Source of the DNA: Sipunculus nudus
Taxonomy: Eukaryota; Annelida; Sipuncula; Golfingiida; Sipunculidae
DNA length: 64,000 bases
Direction: 5' to 3'
NCBI GenBank assembly: GCA_026874595.1
Contig: CM049314.1
Span: 70,446,300 to 70,510,299 of the forward strand
Under the pieces are notes generated by a model. That model had not been told where the DNA came from. It made no database searches and worked only from the letters and a program-made list of their open reading frames with translations. Shown piece after piece: positions 47,121 through 59,599 of this stretch. Numbering within the stretch: position 1 is the first letter of the stretch; every line of letters starts with the position of its first letter. The position numbers were made by a program, and so were the translations under genes.

Positions 47121-47375
47121 AAGAAGCGTAGTGAATGATATATCTTCCTCCAACCTCTCCATCAGTTGAAGGTCCGTTTGGTTTGCTGCCGTCACTGTCG
47201 CTGACCAATTCGGTCTTGAAACATGTGGCGGCGGCCAACATGGGTGCAGACAATCAACATTACATGCCTTATTCCATTTTCCTTTGATGTACACATAGGG
47301 GTTATTGTCCAATTCATGGATAGCCACACGCCCTACGCCACCACCATCAACCATGAAAAAGTAATTGCTATACAA
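47043..47375 (-). other. Unrecognised 110-codon open frame next to the inverted repeat
   Basis: An open frame with a balanced composition (HELDNNPYVYIKGKWNK, HPCWPPPHVS) that runs into the right arm of the inverted repeat at its 3' end. No family recognised. It could be an exon fragment, part of the neighbouring retroelement tail, or chance. Confidence 0.2.
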
Positions 47376-47619
47376 ACATTTTGGGTCTGAATGTGACGTT
47401 CATCTTTTGCACATCTCATCATCAAGCCACATTTGCCCTTCTTTAAATGTTTCCTCATGTCACGTTACTGGGGCCTTCTGTAATCTGTCTTGAACTCGCG
47501 ACATCTACATTTTTCTCATGTATGGGTTACTTAAATATGCCTCACCAGGGAGTTTAGACAGTTATAAGTTTGTCCGAAGACATCACACCTGTAACACATA
47601 CATTCTTCACGGACTGGCT

Positions 47620-50600
47620 CTATTTACTTGGCTGGCTGACTTGTCGGCCACTTCGGGTAAACACCTTTGAACTGGAGCCTGGCGGTTTAGAAGGTTGACT
47701 TCCGGTCGGTATTGTGAGAAACTTATGTGACACTGTAATTGGAAGTTTGCCAGACGGCAAAGCTGACGGTTTTAGGGTCGGTTCTGGCCTTTCGCTTCTA
47801 TCATGTGTTTCCTCTGCCGGCAGTTCCTGTGGCGGTTTCGGCGGTATTGATTGTGCAGAGTTTGCCTGCGGTTCTGTCGACGGTTCCACCGGCGGTTTTA
47901 GCGGTTGTTTGTCGTGCTCTATTTGACTGCAGGTCTGTCGACGGTTCAACCGACGGTTTTATAAACGGGTAAGACGGCCCTTCTACAGCTCTGTCATGTG
48001 TCTCATTTGATTGCCGTTTTGTAGCTGTACTAATTTTTCTAGTAAGAGTCTCAGACTTAAATCCGAAATCTACCGGGGGCTCTCCCGCTCATTTCTTTAA
48101 CCTGTCAGCATTGACTATCTTTGGATGGGATCGAGGACTGGCTTGGATCTTAAAGACGACATCAGATATTTTCTCCAGCACCACATACGGTCCTTTCGAG
48201 GAAAGAGTTAGCTTAGGTGAGACCCCTTCCTTCGCGCAGTTACGTGTAGCAATACGACATCACCTACTTTGTTTATACAAGGATGTACATTTCTATCATA
48301 ATGTCTCTTCTGAGTCTGTATTTCCCTCTGTATCAGTCTCTAGGCATGTCATGGCAAAGACGCAGCCTTACGTGCAGATCCTGTAAGTAATCGGGGGGAC
48401 TCAGATTATCTGCTCTCCTTCAGGCAGTGGGCAGTGCCACAGATCTACTGGAAGTGCAATATCCCTCCCAAGCGACATCATGTTGGGAGTTTCATGAGTT
48501 GTTTCGTGTTCAGTGGACCAATATGCTGTCATGAGTAAGCTCACATGTTTATCCAAGTCATCTTGTCTGTTTGATTCCAATGCACTCAACTAATATGGTG
48601 AGGTTCAAACATTCGACCATGCCATCAAACCTAGGATGATATGCAGTTGTATGTGTTTTTCGTATACCGAGTAGTCGGCACATTTCCTGGAATACCTGTG
48701 CCTAAAATCTGGACCCTTGGTCAAAATGCAGTTCCATGCGAACCCCAAATCTAGCAACTATATTGTCCACAAACACTTTTTAGGAATAGTTTCCGCTAGC
48801 TGGTTCAGAAGAGCGAAAGCAATTCTTTTGAACGGAGCACCGACACGGTAGCGGACAATCTTAGCCCTCTTAGAAAATGCTGGTGGTTTCCTCCGATATA
48901 CATCTCAAATCGCGCTACCCCTCTCACTGTGTCCTTCCTCATATTTGGCCGGTAGAATTTAGACCGCCTGACCAGCGACCATGTTTTGTGAACACCAAGG
49001 TTGCCCGCCATTTTCGATTCGTGACACAATTACAGGATACTTCTTCTCTTTGCGACAATAGCGTCAGCAATCTCAGTCGAATTTACTCTGTAGGCTTCTC
49101 AGGTTCCCATCTGATATACACTTAGACGTCATTAAACTCCAATTAATCCCGACGAGCCCACCAAAACTTCACTTCGGGGTCTTGATGCGACACTTCCTCC
49201 TGCGCGTACAGGATCTGATACCTCATCTGAGGCAACCGTCTTGAAGCTAGGCACTTCAAAATGAAACCCCTCTGGAACATCAGCCTCTTCACGGAAATAC
49301 TCTTTGAAGTATCTGCGAGAATGGGCATCAGCATTGCAAAGTCTGTGTCCTGACCGGTGCTCAATTTCGAACTGGAAAGAGCTCAATTTCTGAAACCATC
49401 TTGCTTACTGACATTGTAGTTCCTCCATCCGATACAATCATTTCAGAGGGGCAATCATTTCTTTCCGTATAGGCAATACCTGTATTAGTCAATGAAGTGC
49501 ACGACAGCAAACAGTCTTGTAACACACTAATTCCGCTATTACTCTTTTATCTCCATCCACCACCTGGGACAACACATAACCCATCGCACTTGCACTGCTG
49601 TCAGTGTCTAGGATAAACGGCGATTCTTGGTTTGAATAAGCAGGATAGGCGCAGAGACAAAACTCTGTTTGATATTCCATTGAAACCTCACATTCCTCAC
49701 ACAACTTAAATGATTTTCATTTCTCTGTCCGACGTTGTTAAGGTCTCACAATTTCGGGGTTTTTTTGGGTATAAATTTCAGACAAGATCCAGCCAATCCA
49801 GGAATGTCCTTACTTCACTCGGATTCTGAGGTTGTGGCCATTCAGTCACTTTTTTCTTACTAATTCCGGATTAGTTCCAATACCATCAGCGGAAAGTGTG
49901 ACCCAGAAAAGTGACCTCTGTTTGAAGCAGCTTACGTATCTTTGTGTTCAGCTTGAGTACTGCTTGCTCAAACCTTATCATTACCAGAGAAAGCCAATTA
50001 AGATGTTCTTCCACCGCTTTGACGTACACAATGACATCATATAAGCAAATTTAACACAACTAATATGCCACTGCAAACCTGCCAAAACCTTCTTCACTAA
50101 ATTCTGACAGGTCGATGGGGCATTGTAAAGACCGAACAGCATTATAATGACCTGTAATGGCCACCCCTTGTCGTTTTTTTCGCGATCACTCTCTTCTTCC
50201 TCTACCTCCCAATATTCTGACGTCATGTCCAATGTCGGAAAATTGTGAGGCTTTCAAAGCATTCAAATTGTTCTCAATATAAGGCAAGGGATGGGCGTCT
50301 CGAACTGTAAAGATTTTCAAGGCTCGATAATCAACAAAAATCCTTGATGAAACATTTCTCTCCTTGACAATGACTAGTGGAGATGCCGAAGGACTATTGC
50401 ATGGTTCCATTATGCCTCGCTTTTGCATTTTGTTAATCTGCGACTCTACCTCCTCTCTCTGACTCAGAGGGACTCTTCTTGGCCGTTGTTTCACCGGGGT
50501 TGCATCACTTGTTGGGATGTTGTCTTTAATAAGGTCAGTCCTTCCAATGGCCTCATCGGTTCAGAAAATTCATGCAAAAACCGACACACGAGTCTTCTTT

Positions 50601-52834
50601 ACTCCTCCCTTTGTTGTGTCGTTAGGCTTTGCTCCCCATCCGCATAAATCTACTGTAGATAATAAGGAATACCAGGCCCCTCTGCCCTACACTGTTGTTC
50701 AACGTTGCTAACCTCAGGAACACATACTGGTTCAAATTACCCGAAAGCTGTATCTTTAAACACCATGACAGAGTCAAAAGTAGAGTTGAGCAATCAAATT
50801 GGAATAGCATTGGAGCCAGTACGCACCAGTGGTGTCCGGTGGAGTCTGTTAACTGTCACGTAACACCAATTGTACAGGAGCCGTTAGTTTGTTTTCCCCC
50901 GGAATGACGATCATTACCTTCATTTTAACTTGGGAACACGCCAGTTTTGCACCCTGTCCTCTCGACGCTTGCACCACAAGCACATCGTTTTCCCAGTCCA
51001 ATTCACATTTGTGCGCTCTCATGAAATCAAATCCGAGAATTGCATCATCTTCAATATCTCCTATCTCAATCTTGTGTATAATGAGCTTATCATCCAATAC
51101 AATCTTCAGGCTTGTATGCTCCAAAACATTCAGGCTACTTCTGTCTGCGAGTCGTAACTCCTTATCGGGTTTGTGAATGTCCGGCTTATCGACCGAAGGT
51201 AGTCGCTGAAACACTCTACTACTGAGAAATGACGGAGCTGCGCCTGTATGAACCAAAAACTAGATTTGTTTTGGCCAAGGACCTCCCCCTGCTTAAACAG
51301 CCCAGACGATTTCATTGCGTAAGGTACCACCATCATTGGGGCCTTGCCATTTGCTTTAGATAGAAGAGAGTTCTCCCTCACTTCGACCTGCTTCGAGTCA
51401 TGCTTTTTCAGGCTCCCTCACTATACCCGTTTGGGTTATGGGTAATTTCACTTCTGTCATAGTCCGAGGTCAGCAGTCAGTCACACACGTGGACCTATCA
51501 TCAGTTTTTACGATTTCATTGGCTGATCCCGGGCCCTCGGGCTCAGCCTTTCCCTGTTTAAAGGCCGATTCTTGGGTTTATCCGGGCAGCTATCGATAAA
51601 ATGATCAAGGAAACCATATTGAAAACATAACTGCTGTTAGTAACTGTGCTTTTATCTGGCAGACTGATTTCACTTAGACAGTCCAGTCTCTCTCTTGGCT
51701 TGGTCTGTCAGATAATCCATTAAGTCTTTGTACAAGTTTTCCAATGGAAGAGTCTTCTTGTCCGTAAACTGAATCCTTCTGTTCTTGTCAGACTTGTCTA
51801 CATTCAAACAAGCGTCCATCTCGACAACAATATCCATTACCTCATCTAGTGTCGTTGGTTTACCTTGAACTTACGCATACTGGAGGTCTAAATTATCTGA
51901 AGAACACCTCAAGGATTCCACTACAAATTCTTCTTGACACAAGACTGAACTGTCCGGATATCCTTGACGGACCAACTGTCTGATGCTCTGTCCTAGATCA
52001 GCGATATTTGGCCAGATTTTCTTTTGTTACCTTTAAGTTCAGCCCGAGCGGAGGTGTAACGGTTACTTGTGCAAAATATCCTGGTCAACGCTTTCACAAT
52101 GCAACCGTAGTCCATTTAACATCGGTCAGTGCAGATGCGGGGCCTTTGAGCTAAACGAAAAGATAATCTGCCAGTTGTTGATTATACCATTCATTCAGTC
52201 TTGCCACTCTCTTGAAATGAATTAAGTACTCTAATGGCGTAGATCCATCATAATCGCGAACTTTGACATTCAACTTAATGTTCCCTTGACCTAAAGTATG
52301 TGAACCAATAGCTTTGTGCCCTTGTCTGTGAAGCTCAGTTGAAGATATTGGATCATCCAACCTGTCAAACTGAGTTCGAGCTGATCGAAGCAGATGTGCA
52401 GGGTTATCCTGCCCCATCTCAGTTCGACTTGGTTCATTTGCATTGGTCGGTAGCGCAAGGTACAGCGGTTTCTAGACCGCTGACGGTTCAACCGGCGGTG
52501 GTTGTCCCAGCATTTGCCCCAGCCGTTGATTGAATGACACCGGTGTCTGTTCCGTGTCCCACACAACGATACTCAGGCGGCTAAACGGCTTTCGCCAGAG
52601 GCGGTTCAGGGGTGCAAGCATGGCAGTGCTCCGGCGGTTTGATTGCATCTCCTTGCTGCAGTTCAGTGGCCGTATTATACCAGTGCTCTGGCCTAATATG
52701 CGCTGACAAGTCCTTCTATAGGTTTGAATCACACAAACAGGATCCAACAGCAGCTGCGTAAAGTCCGTCTTGGGGGCAACTCGTTGTTGTGGCCCTAGTA
52801 GCTCCGACTGAACACTAACGGCTCCCTCGTACAT
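47620..52834 (-). pseudogene. Decayed Ty3/gypsy LTR retrotransposon (gag-pol remnants)
   Basis: Minus-strand fragments in different frames follow the Ty3/gypsy order. Gag (52151-52834, YDGSTPLEYLIHF) is followed by a zinc-knuckle remnant near 51.6 kb, protease (50849-51256), reverse transcriptase (49981-50494), RNase H (49132-49704), integrase zinc domain (48805-49029), integrase core (48401-48589) and a Pro-rich tail ending near TRSGR (47620-47949). Breaks: His replaces the catalytic Asp in the protease; the reverse transcriptase catalytic box is frameshifted near 50.03 kb; the second knuckle Cys is Tyr; the CxxC of the integrase zinc domain is lost; there are many stops. No LTRs were found by eye. 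It is non-functional. Confidence 0.88.
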
Positions 52835-52851
52835 GTTGACTCCAGTGGGTG

Positions 52852-52854
<3 letters not shown>

Positions 52855-52903
<49 letters not shown>
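52855..52903. repeat. (GA)n microsatellite
   Basis: About 49 bp of GA at the 5' border of the gypsy remnant. Confidence 0.95.
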
Positions 52904-52906
<3 letters not shown>

Positions 52907-53893
52907 ACGCGGTGCATAACACAGAAATGTGACACGCGTGACCTAGGCGTGTGTCCATCATGGCACCGCTCGCCTGACGGCTCGCAAATCTCACGGGTAG
53001 CATTCTATCTACTGGGCTATAACCCATACGTATCTGTGTGAAAAGTTTGCTAGGGTTAATAACGCCAACCATTATTCCACACGCTCAAGCAATAACAATA
53101 ACTGTATCCTTCCGAAACCACACATCGAATCATTCATGTCTGCTTCAGTTTAGGCATGCAGCGCCCTCAGGAACACCCCCTCAACATCAAATGCGCCCCA
53201 AATTCACAGTGTTTAAAAAAATATCGCTTTCATACTTCATCAGTTTTGCAACAGTATCTTAGCTTCTAGTACTTACAAAGCCATTTTTCCGAACAAAGTT
53301 GTTTGCATCGTACTAATATTATCGCTCTAAGTTAATCCGAATGTACATGATAAGCTAATTATCTTAAAGTATGATGGCTCATTTTGTATTAGTTATTACA
53401 TTCTCAGTGATTCGTTTACATTTGAATTTTTACATGTATTTTATATCATTGTAAATCATATTTAAAATTTTTATACCTGACACAGAAGCGTTCTTCTGGT
53501 GCGGGCGACCCTGTAGGATGTTGTAAATAAATATATTCGCCACAGACGCCTTATATAAGAAACATATCTCAATAGGGATTACCGACAGTTTAGTTATATG
53601 TTTTTAGAGCAAACAAAAATCACAAAAATTATACAGATGAGGCAGGCGAATGGCTAACTTTAACCAAGCATCACATTCATCACTGCGGCAGCTAGTTTCT
53701 CAAACACGGGGCGTCAAATTAAGATACATTTATATTCATTAAACCCGAGACTCCTAGTCAAATTGCAATACATAATATTGTTAATATCTCCTGTATCTCA
53801 GCATGCGTAATAACTAATATATATCCATTTTCAAATAGATCTGGGTGTAAAACTGTATTTTAACGCTTTTTGTCACTTATGGCTTTCCGACAG

Positions 53894-53975
<82 letters not shown>

Positions 53976-54191
53976 CCAACATAAGGACTCATCATGGAAT
54001 AATGCCATAATCTATTAGAAACATGGGTATATGGGTATACACTATACAGCGGGTCTTGGCTATTGTTTACACAGCGACGCCAATGACGTTTTGAAGAATA
54101 TTATGACCAACGATTTGATTTTCTGGCAGATAAGACATAGTAGTACACAATCTGAAGTGCACAGTTATATTTAGTTAATATGTAACCCTTA

Positions 54192-54230
<39 letters not shown>

Positions 54231-54569
54231 TTGTGCACCTCATCTATAATACAGAGTATTAATAATGTTTATAAAATGTGTATATAATGTGAAAAAAATC
54301 AGATAAAAAATCTCTAAACTACATTTTTACTGGCCTTGCTACACGTGAATGCTCCCCTGTAATTAATTCCAATAGAAAAAAAAGCCTCGCATCCTTGTAG
54401 CATTTTTGTCTCTTTATTGTACTCTACACTGTGCGAGAGATATTGTATTTTGACATTGTGCTATACTTACACAACCCTTCCTTATTTAGCCCTTATTGTA
54501 CCGTTAAAACATTCCCAAACTGCCTTCTCATTATAAATCTAAAATTAGAAAAGTCTTGCAACCACGTAG

Positions 54570-54600
<31 letters not shown>

Positions 54601-54890
54601 GAAATCCATAATTTCTTCAAGGATTGTTAGTTAAAGCAAATTCTATGTAAACTCGTATTCTTTTTGGTAATCTAAAGAAAATGACTGGTCTGGAATAATT
54701 GCGAGACATTTACAACTGAAATCAGTGTAGTTCATATTCTTCGAATGAGCCGCGCCCTGTAATAGAAGACGCTAATTGTATTAGCAGCCGCGCCTTGTGT
54801 ACCACACGCTGGACATGATTAGTCACCGCGACGTATGTGAGAGTGTTGATAGGTTCCCGTGGTCAGTCTTCAGCTATATTGCGTAAAAAG
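52904..54890. other. Gene-free interval upstream of the protease gene
   Basis: It holds (CT)n at 53901-53932 running directly into (AT)n to 53969, (TTA)n at 54190-54228 and a poly(T) of about 28 at 54570-54597. No TATA box is obvious within 150 bp of the protease start codon. Confidence 0.5.
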
Positions 54891-57373
54891 ATGAGGCTGT
54901 ACTGTTCGCTGTTAGTGTGCCTCTATATCTTTATTATCCATAATGTCCAGGCTAAAGGTGAGTGAACTTTACTTTTTAATGTATTCCGTTAAGTGGTTTA
55001 AATCTGTTCTTTCTCGAAAAATCTCAAACGCATTTTAGAGATACAATTTTTTCTAATTACACGTTATAATTACTGCAGTTTACTCCTCAACCCTTGTCTA
55101 CAGAACCTTGAAGCTAGAATGGTTAGATAATAGCAGATTATTTTTTAATATAATTTCTTGATTGTAAGTGGTTCGCTTATTTATATAAAAATAAGATTGA
55201 AAAAAAATGTTATGAAGAGATAACGTAGTGGTTAGTTCAGGATTAGTTAGCATATAGGAAGCTTGATATGGTCGCGTTTAACTTAAAGTAATAGTATACT
55301 GTACCTATATATACATGTAGTATTAGAACTAATGGTGAATTTCGCATATCCGTAACCTCAAATATTCGAACAAATGTTATGTCGCCCAAACTATTCGGGT
55401 ATTTGAGGTTCTGCTCTACCTAATTTCAACATTTGATTTGATAGTTAAGGATTTTTTTATAATATATCCGCTCCCTCTCTGCATGTGTATTAACATAAAG
55501 TTATATAAAAAATCGAGAAAATAAAGTGGTACAAAACATACTTGAAAACATATGTTGTTGAACAGGGAAGCATCACATGACGTCAGAGGAAACAAGAGCG
55601 AGGCAAGTGCCTTTTATAGTAAATGGTTGGGAGGCCGCTAGAGGTCGCTGGCCGTGGCAAGTTTCTCTTGGCGTTGGTTCTCGACACATTTGTGGAGCTA
55701 TTCTGATTTCACAGAACCACATACTGACGGCCGCCCACTGTACGCTCTCGTAAGTATAGAAAAAGTCATATAACTCTATCCTATATATATATATATATGT
55801 CATGGCCAAGTGGACTAAGGCAGCCGCACCGGAAATCGGAAGATCGTGGGTTCGAATCCCACTGGAAGTGAACCACTTTTCTGTGTATACCCTTTCCATC
55901 TATAAAACAATGAACTAGCATGGCTATTCATACATCTTTATATATATAAATATATAAAATCTCTGTTTTACAAAAAACAACTGTTTCTAATTTTTTTTAC
56001 AGAAAAGTTTGTTATTGAGCGATAATTTACTTCACATGTGAACGTTATAGATAACCCACCAGGCAAAATAACTGACATTTGTTCGAATTGAAGCCTACGG
56101 AGAAATGTTGTACCATTTGATCATTGAAAGGTAATAAAAAGTGGCCAGTAAATAGACTTGGGATTTATTTATTAATGCTCAATATCATATAGGGGGCTAG
56201 ACCACTCCGCGTGACGTTCTCTTATTACAAACTTTTTTCTCTCAGAAAATTGCACCTTTCGGGGATTCCTCCGCGGTATGACGCAGCAATGGGGCGACTA
56301 CATGCCCAGGGCGACTACCTCCAATAGAAAAAAATAATTAATGAGGCCGTTAGGGGTCAATGGAAAACCACCCTTAACGTTGAACCACTTTTTACCCTGT
56401 CCTCAGTCATCAAGTCGGCAGGCTGCCTCATACACATAGGCTGAATTTAAAGAAACTGGCAAGAATAAACCTGTCAGGGTTTCAATAAGGGCGCCGAGAT
56501 GCGACATGCACGAAAATACTTCGAGCACAGCGTCTAGGCGAGAATCTGTGTGACCAGAGAGTTTGGTGTCAAACGAACTTGCATCGGCAATGTTTAGAGC
56601 GGAATGACGCTTTTTTATACCGTGCCCGAATAATCAAATTCTAGTTGGATTTAAACGTTTTCGGTCCCTTTTCCGCCCGAAAAAAATTATTCATTAAATA
56701 TACATTTTCCACGACCGCGTTGCGCGTGGGTTAAACCCGCGCGGAAAATAAAATGCGCGATGCACGATATTACCGAGCGCGTATAGGGATCATGGAAAAG
56801 GGACCTAATTTTTTACTACAGTGCAAACGGTCCTGTGGCCGATTTGTTATTACTTGTTTTTACTGATGTTTGTATTTTTTTAATATCATGTTGTCTTCTA
56901 TTTTAGCCCAGTAGACATGTATGACGCCTGGTTAGGGGTACATAACTTGACAAGACAAAGAGAAAGTCAGCTGGTCCATGTCCAAAAGAAAATTATAGTA
57001 CGTATATATAAGTCAACTCTCCCACGAGCATGCGCAGAGACCCGAATGTTCTTCTGTCGTGTCCATGTTCATGACCAGTTTTCAGGTTCTATATATCACC
57101 GTATAACGTGCAAATATTGATATAATCGGAAAGTATGATATCGAGTTTTAGCCATCATGTTTTAAATCAAATTCAAGCTCAACTCCTACACTGTTATTTT
57201 GGTCGTGCATCTTGTGTTTGAGATAAATGTCAGCTCCTATAGTTTGCCTCAGCTGTCGCCACCTGTCAAGCATTTCCCTGGCAACAAACGTAACTCTGTA
57301 ACCAACTCTTTAAGTGAAGTTACCCAACTGCTTAATCATAGAATTGATTGTTTTATTAACGGCTTTTATATGG

Positions 57374-57435
<62 letters not shown>

Positions 57436-58958
57436 CATTCGATAATTTACATAAAATGCTAATATAAGAATATATACACTTTTTATTCTGTCCTCTTGCG
57501 TTGGATTATGATTATTTCTAACACTTGCTCACAAAAATAAGTTAATTCCGACATTTTATCTGCAAATTTGTATTATCATGAAAACATTTGGAAGTATATT
57601 GTTGTATTCAGTATTATTATCTGTGTTTTTTAGCACCCGGAATACAACAGTTCAAATCCAGTCATAAGGGACGACATTGCGATCCTCGAGTTATCACGAT
57701 CCATAGAAATAACTGAGTTTGTCCGGCCGGCTCTACTTCCGACACCTGGTGACGACTTCCTGAACTATGAGTGTTACATAAGTGGCTTTGGGAAAATGGG
57801 CAAGTCAGTTTTTGGGCAGTTAACATATTGAACTTGGCAATGCAATAATTAATATGATAATTATCTCTTAAAGTCCAGTCAATGATTTCCAAATACAAGT
57901 CCGAATCGAGTAGAGCCCTCGTACGGGTCGAAGGTTCGAGTCAGGATCCACATTAATTGATTACCAGTCCCTGAAAACGTGGACACGATTCACTGATAAT
58001 CCTACGACTTTGCTGAGGAGGGCGCGGTCATTCCAAAAGCGTTCCTCCGGCTTCTATGTTGAAGATCTCCTGGCCACCAAGCTCTCTCCGTAGATATATT
58101 CCCACGCACCAGAGTCAGAGTGCTGTCCACTAGTATTACTGTCCCCTTATCATAACCTCACCTTGCGCAAACTTCGAAATCGCTCATGGAAGTAGCCATT
58201 TTGCGTACAGTTTAAATCCTATGCAACGCTTGTTATTTACAGCCCTCATAATACTAAGGACCTAAGTTGCACATCAGTGCTATTTTTTTATTGTTGTCTC
58301 TCATGTGCTTTATAGATGGACGGCATGATCTTTTTTCCGATGTTCTGCAAGAAGTTAAAATGCACGTCATAACCAACAAGGCCTGCAGTGCAATTTTGGG
58401 TGCAACTAGAGGCCGAATATTCGATACCAACATATGTGTATATGATTATTTCCAAAGGTCTTCAGGTTGCAAGGTAACCTTGTATTCTGTAATGATATTT
58501 ATAGACAGGTACCCGGTCCTAATTTTTATTTTTTTTATGAAATCTTTATTAAATAGTACTTGTATTTAAATATTATCATGCCTATATTATTATGATGATT
58601 ATAGAACTATTATAGGAATATTGTGAAGGTTGTTTAAATCACTTTCTTATGTCTTTAGTGTCTAAATCATTGTTGGTGGTGTATGATTATACATTTTAAT
58701 TGTTGTATTTATTGTATTAGTTATTAGTGTAATAATTATCAGGATAGCGTTTTGGAGCAAATTTGATGTACTACACAGTACATTGTCATTATTATTTTTA
58801 TCATTATCATTATTATTACTATTATTATTTTTATCATTTTCATTATTATTATTTTCATTATACTTATTATTATTATCATAAGTACTGGTAGTACTAGTGT
58901 TGTAGTAGTTGTTGTTGTTGTTAATGTTATTAATATTATAAATAAAATATTAATATTA

Positions 58959-59020
<62 letters not shown>

Positions 59021-59496
59021 TACAGGGGGACAGTGGGGGCCCGCTCCAGTGTCGACAAAGTCCAGGTCACCCATGGATAGTTGCAGGCGTTGCATCATGG
59101 GGAATTGGAAATAAAAATAACAGTTGCTTTCAGGGTTTCCCAAGCGTCTACACCCGGATAAGCAATTACATAGATTGGATCGAACAGAACACGAACTGTT
59201 CTATTAAGAGAAATGCTGATATAAATAATGTAGTAAATTACTCTGTAGAAACCAATCACTGTTTAACAGCAAACAACAGTGACGAGAAGCTGCCTAATGG
59301 GGGAGTGGAAACAATTAACGGCCAACACCCAGCGAAAAGGAATGAAACAATGTACGTTAAAAACCAAGCCCACATATCCACCAAGAAGCCAGACGTTATT
59401 TCCGGTTCCGGTACCGGTACCACCAGAGGTCGCTTCTTTCCCACGGTGTTGGTTCTGTCTCTACATGTAGCGGCAATATCTTTCAAGTACTTTTAG
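54891..59496 (+). CDS. Secreted S1 (chymotrypsin-fold) serine protease, 6 exons, 378 aa
   Basis: Exons 54891-54957, 55566-55749, 56907-56997, 57634-57799, 58316-58473 and 59026-59496 give 1137 nt in continuous phase. Signal peptide about 1-20. A short propeptide leads to IVNGWEA at residue 40. The triad is complete: H80 in TAAHC, D128 in DDIAIL, S225 in GDSGGP. The residue at the chymotrypsin-189 position is Ser (S219), and 226 is also Ser, suggesting chymotrypsin- or elastase-like rather than tryptic preference (inference). The residue before IVNG is Phe, not the usual Arg or Lys. After the domain (about 280) a 97-residue Asn-rich tail ends in a hydrophobic stretch, possibly a GPI-anchor signal. 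Exon 4 ends at a GC donor; the other introns are GT-AG. Confidence 0.92.
55795..55890 (+). repeat. tRNA-like SINE head in protease intron 2
   Basis: A good A box (TGGCCAAGTGG) and B box (GGTTCGAATCC) lie 50 bp apart, but the acceptor stem does not pair well. A tRNA-derived SINE or tRNA pseudogene is more likely than a functional tRNA. Confidence 0.5.
57377..57432. repeat. (GA)n microsatellite in protease intron 3
   Basis: About 56 bp of pure GA/AG. Confidence 0.95.
58780..59021. repeat. ATT-rich tract ending at the protease exon 6 acceptor
   Basis: Interrupted ATT repeats become pure (ATT)n at about 58960-59021. The acceptor TTTACAG of the last exon follows directly at 59025. Confidence 0.9.
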
Positions 59497-59569
59497 TCAA
59501 AATGCTAGAACTTTGGATTTGATCTCTTAATTTAAAGAACTGCTAATTTGATCGCTTTATTCGCTGTAG

Positions 59570-59575
59570 AATAAA
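59570..59575 (+). promoter_or_regulatory. Polyadenylation signal of the protease gene
   Basis: A canonical AATAAA, 74 nt after the protease stop codon, the first on the sense strand. Confidence 0.6.
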
Positions 59576-59599
59576 TGGTATATATTTATACAAATTCAT

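Noticed and set aside
55795-55890. Functional tRNA gene
   Set aside because: The A and B boxes are good, but the acceptor stem and anticodon arm do not pair convincingly; a SINE head is more likely.
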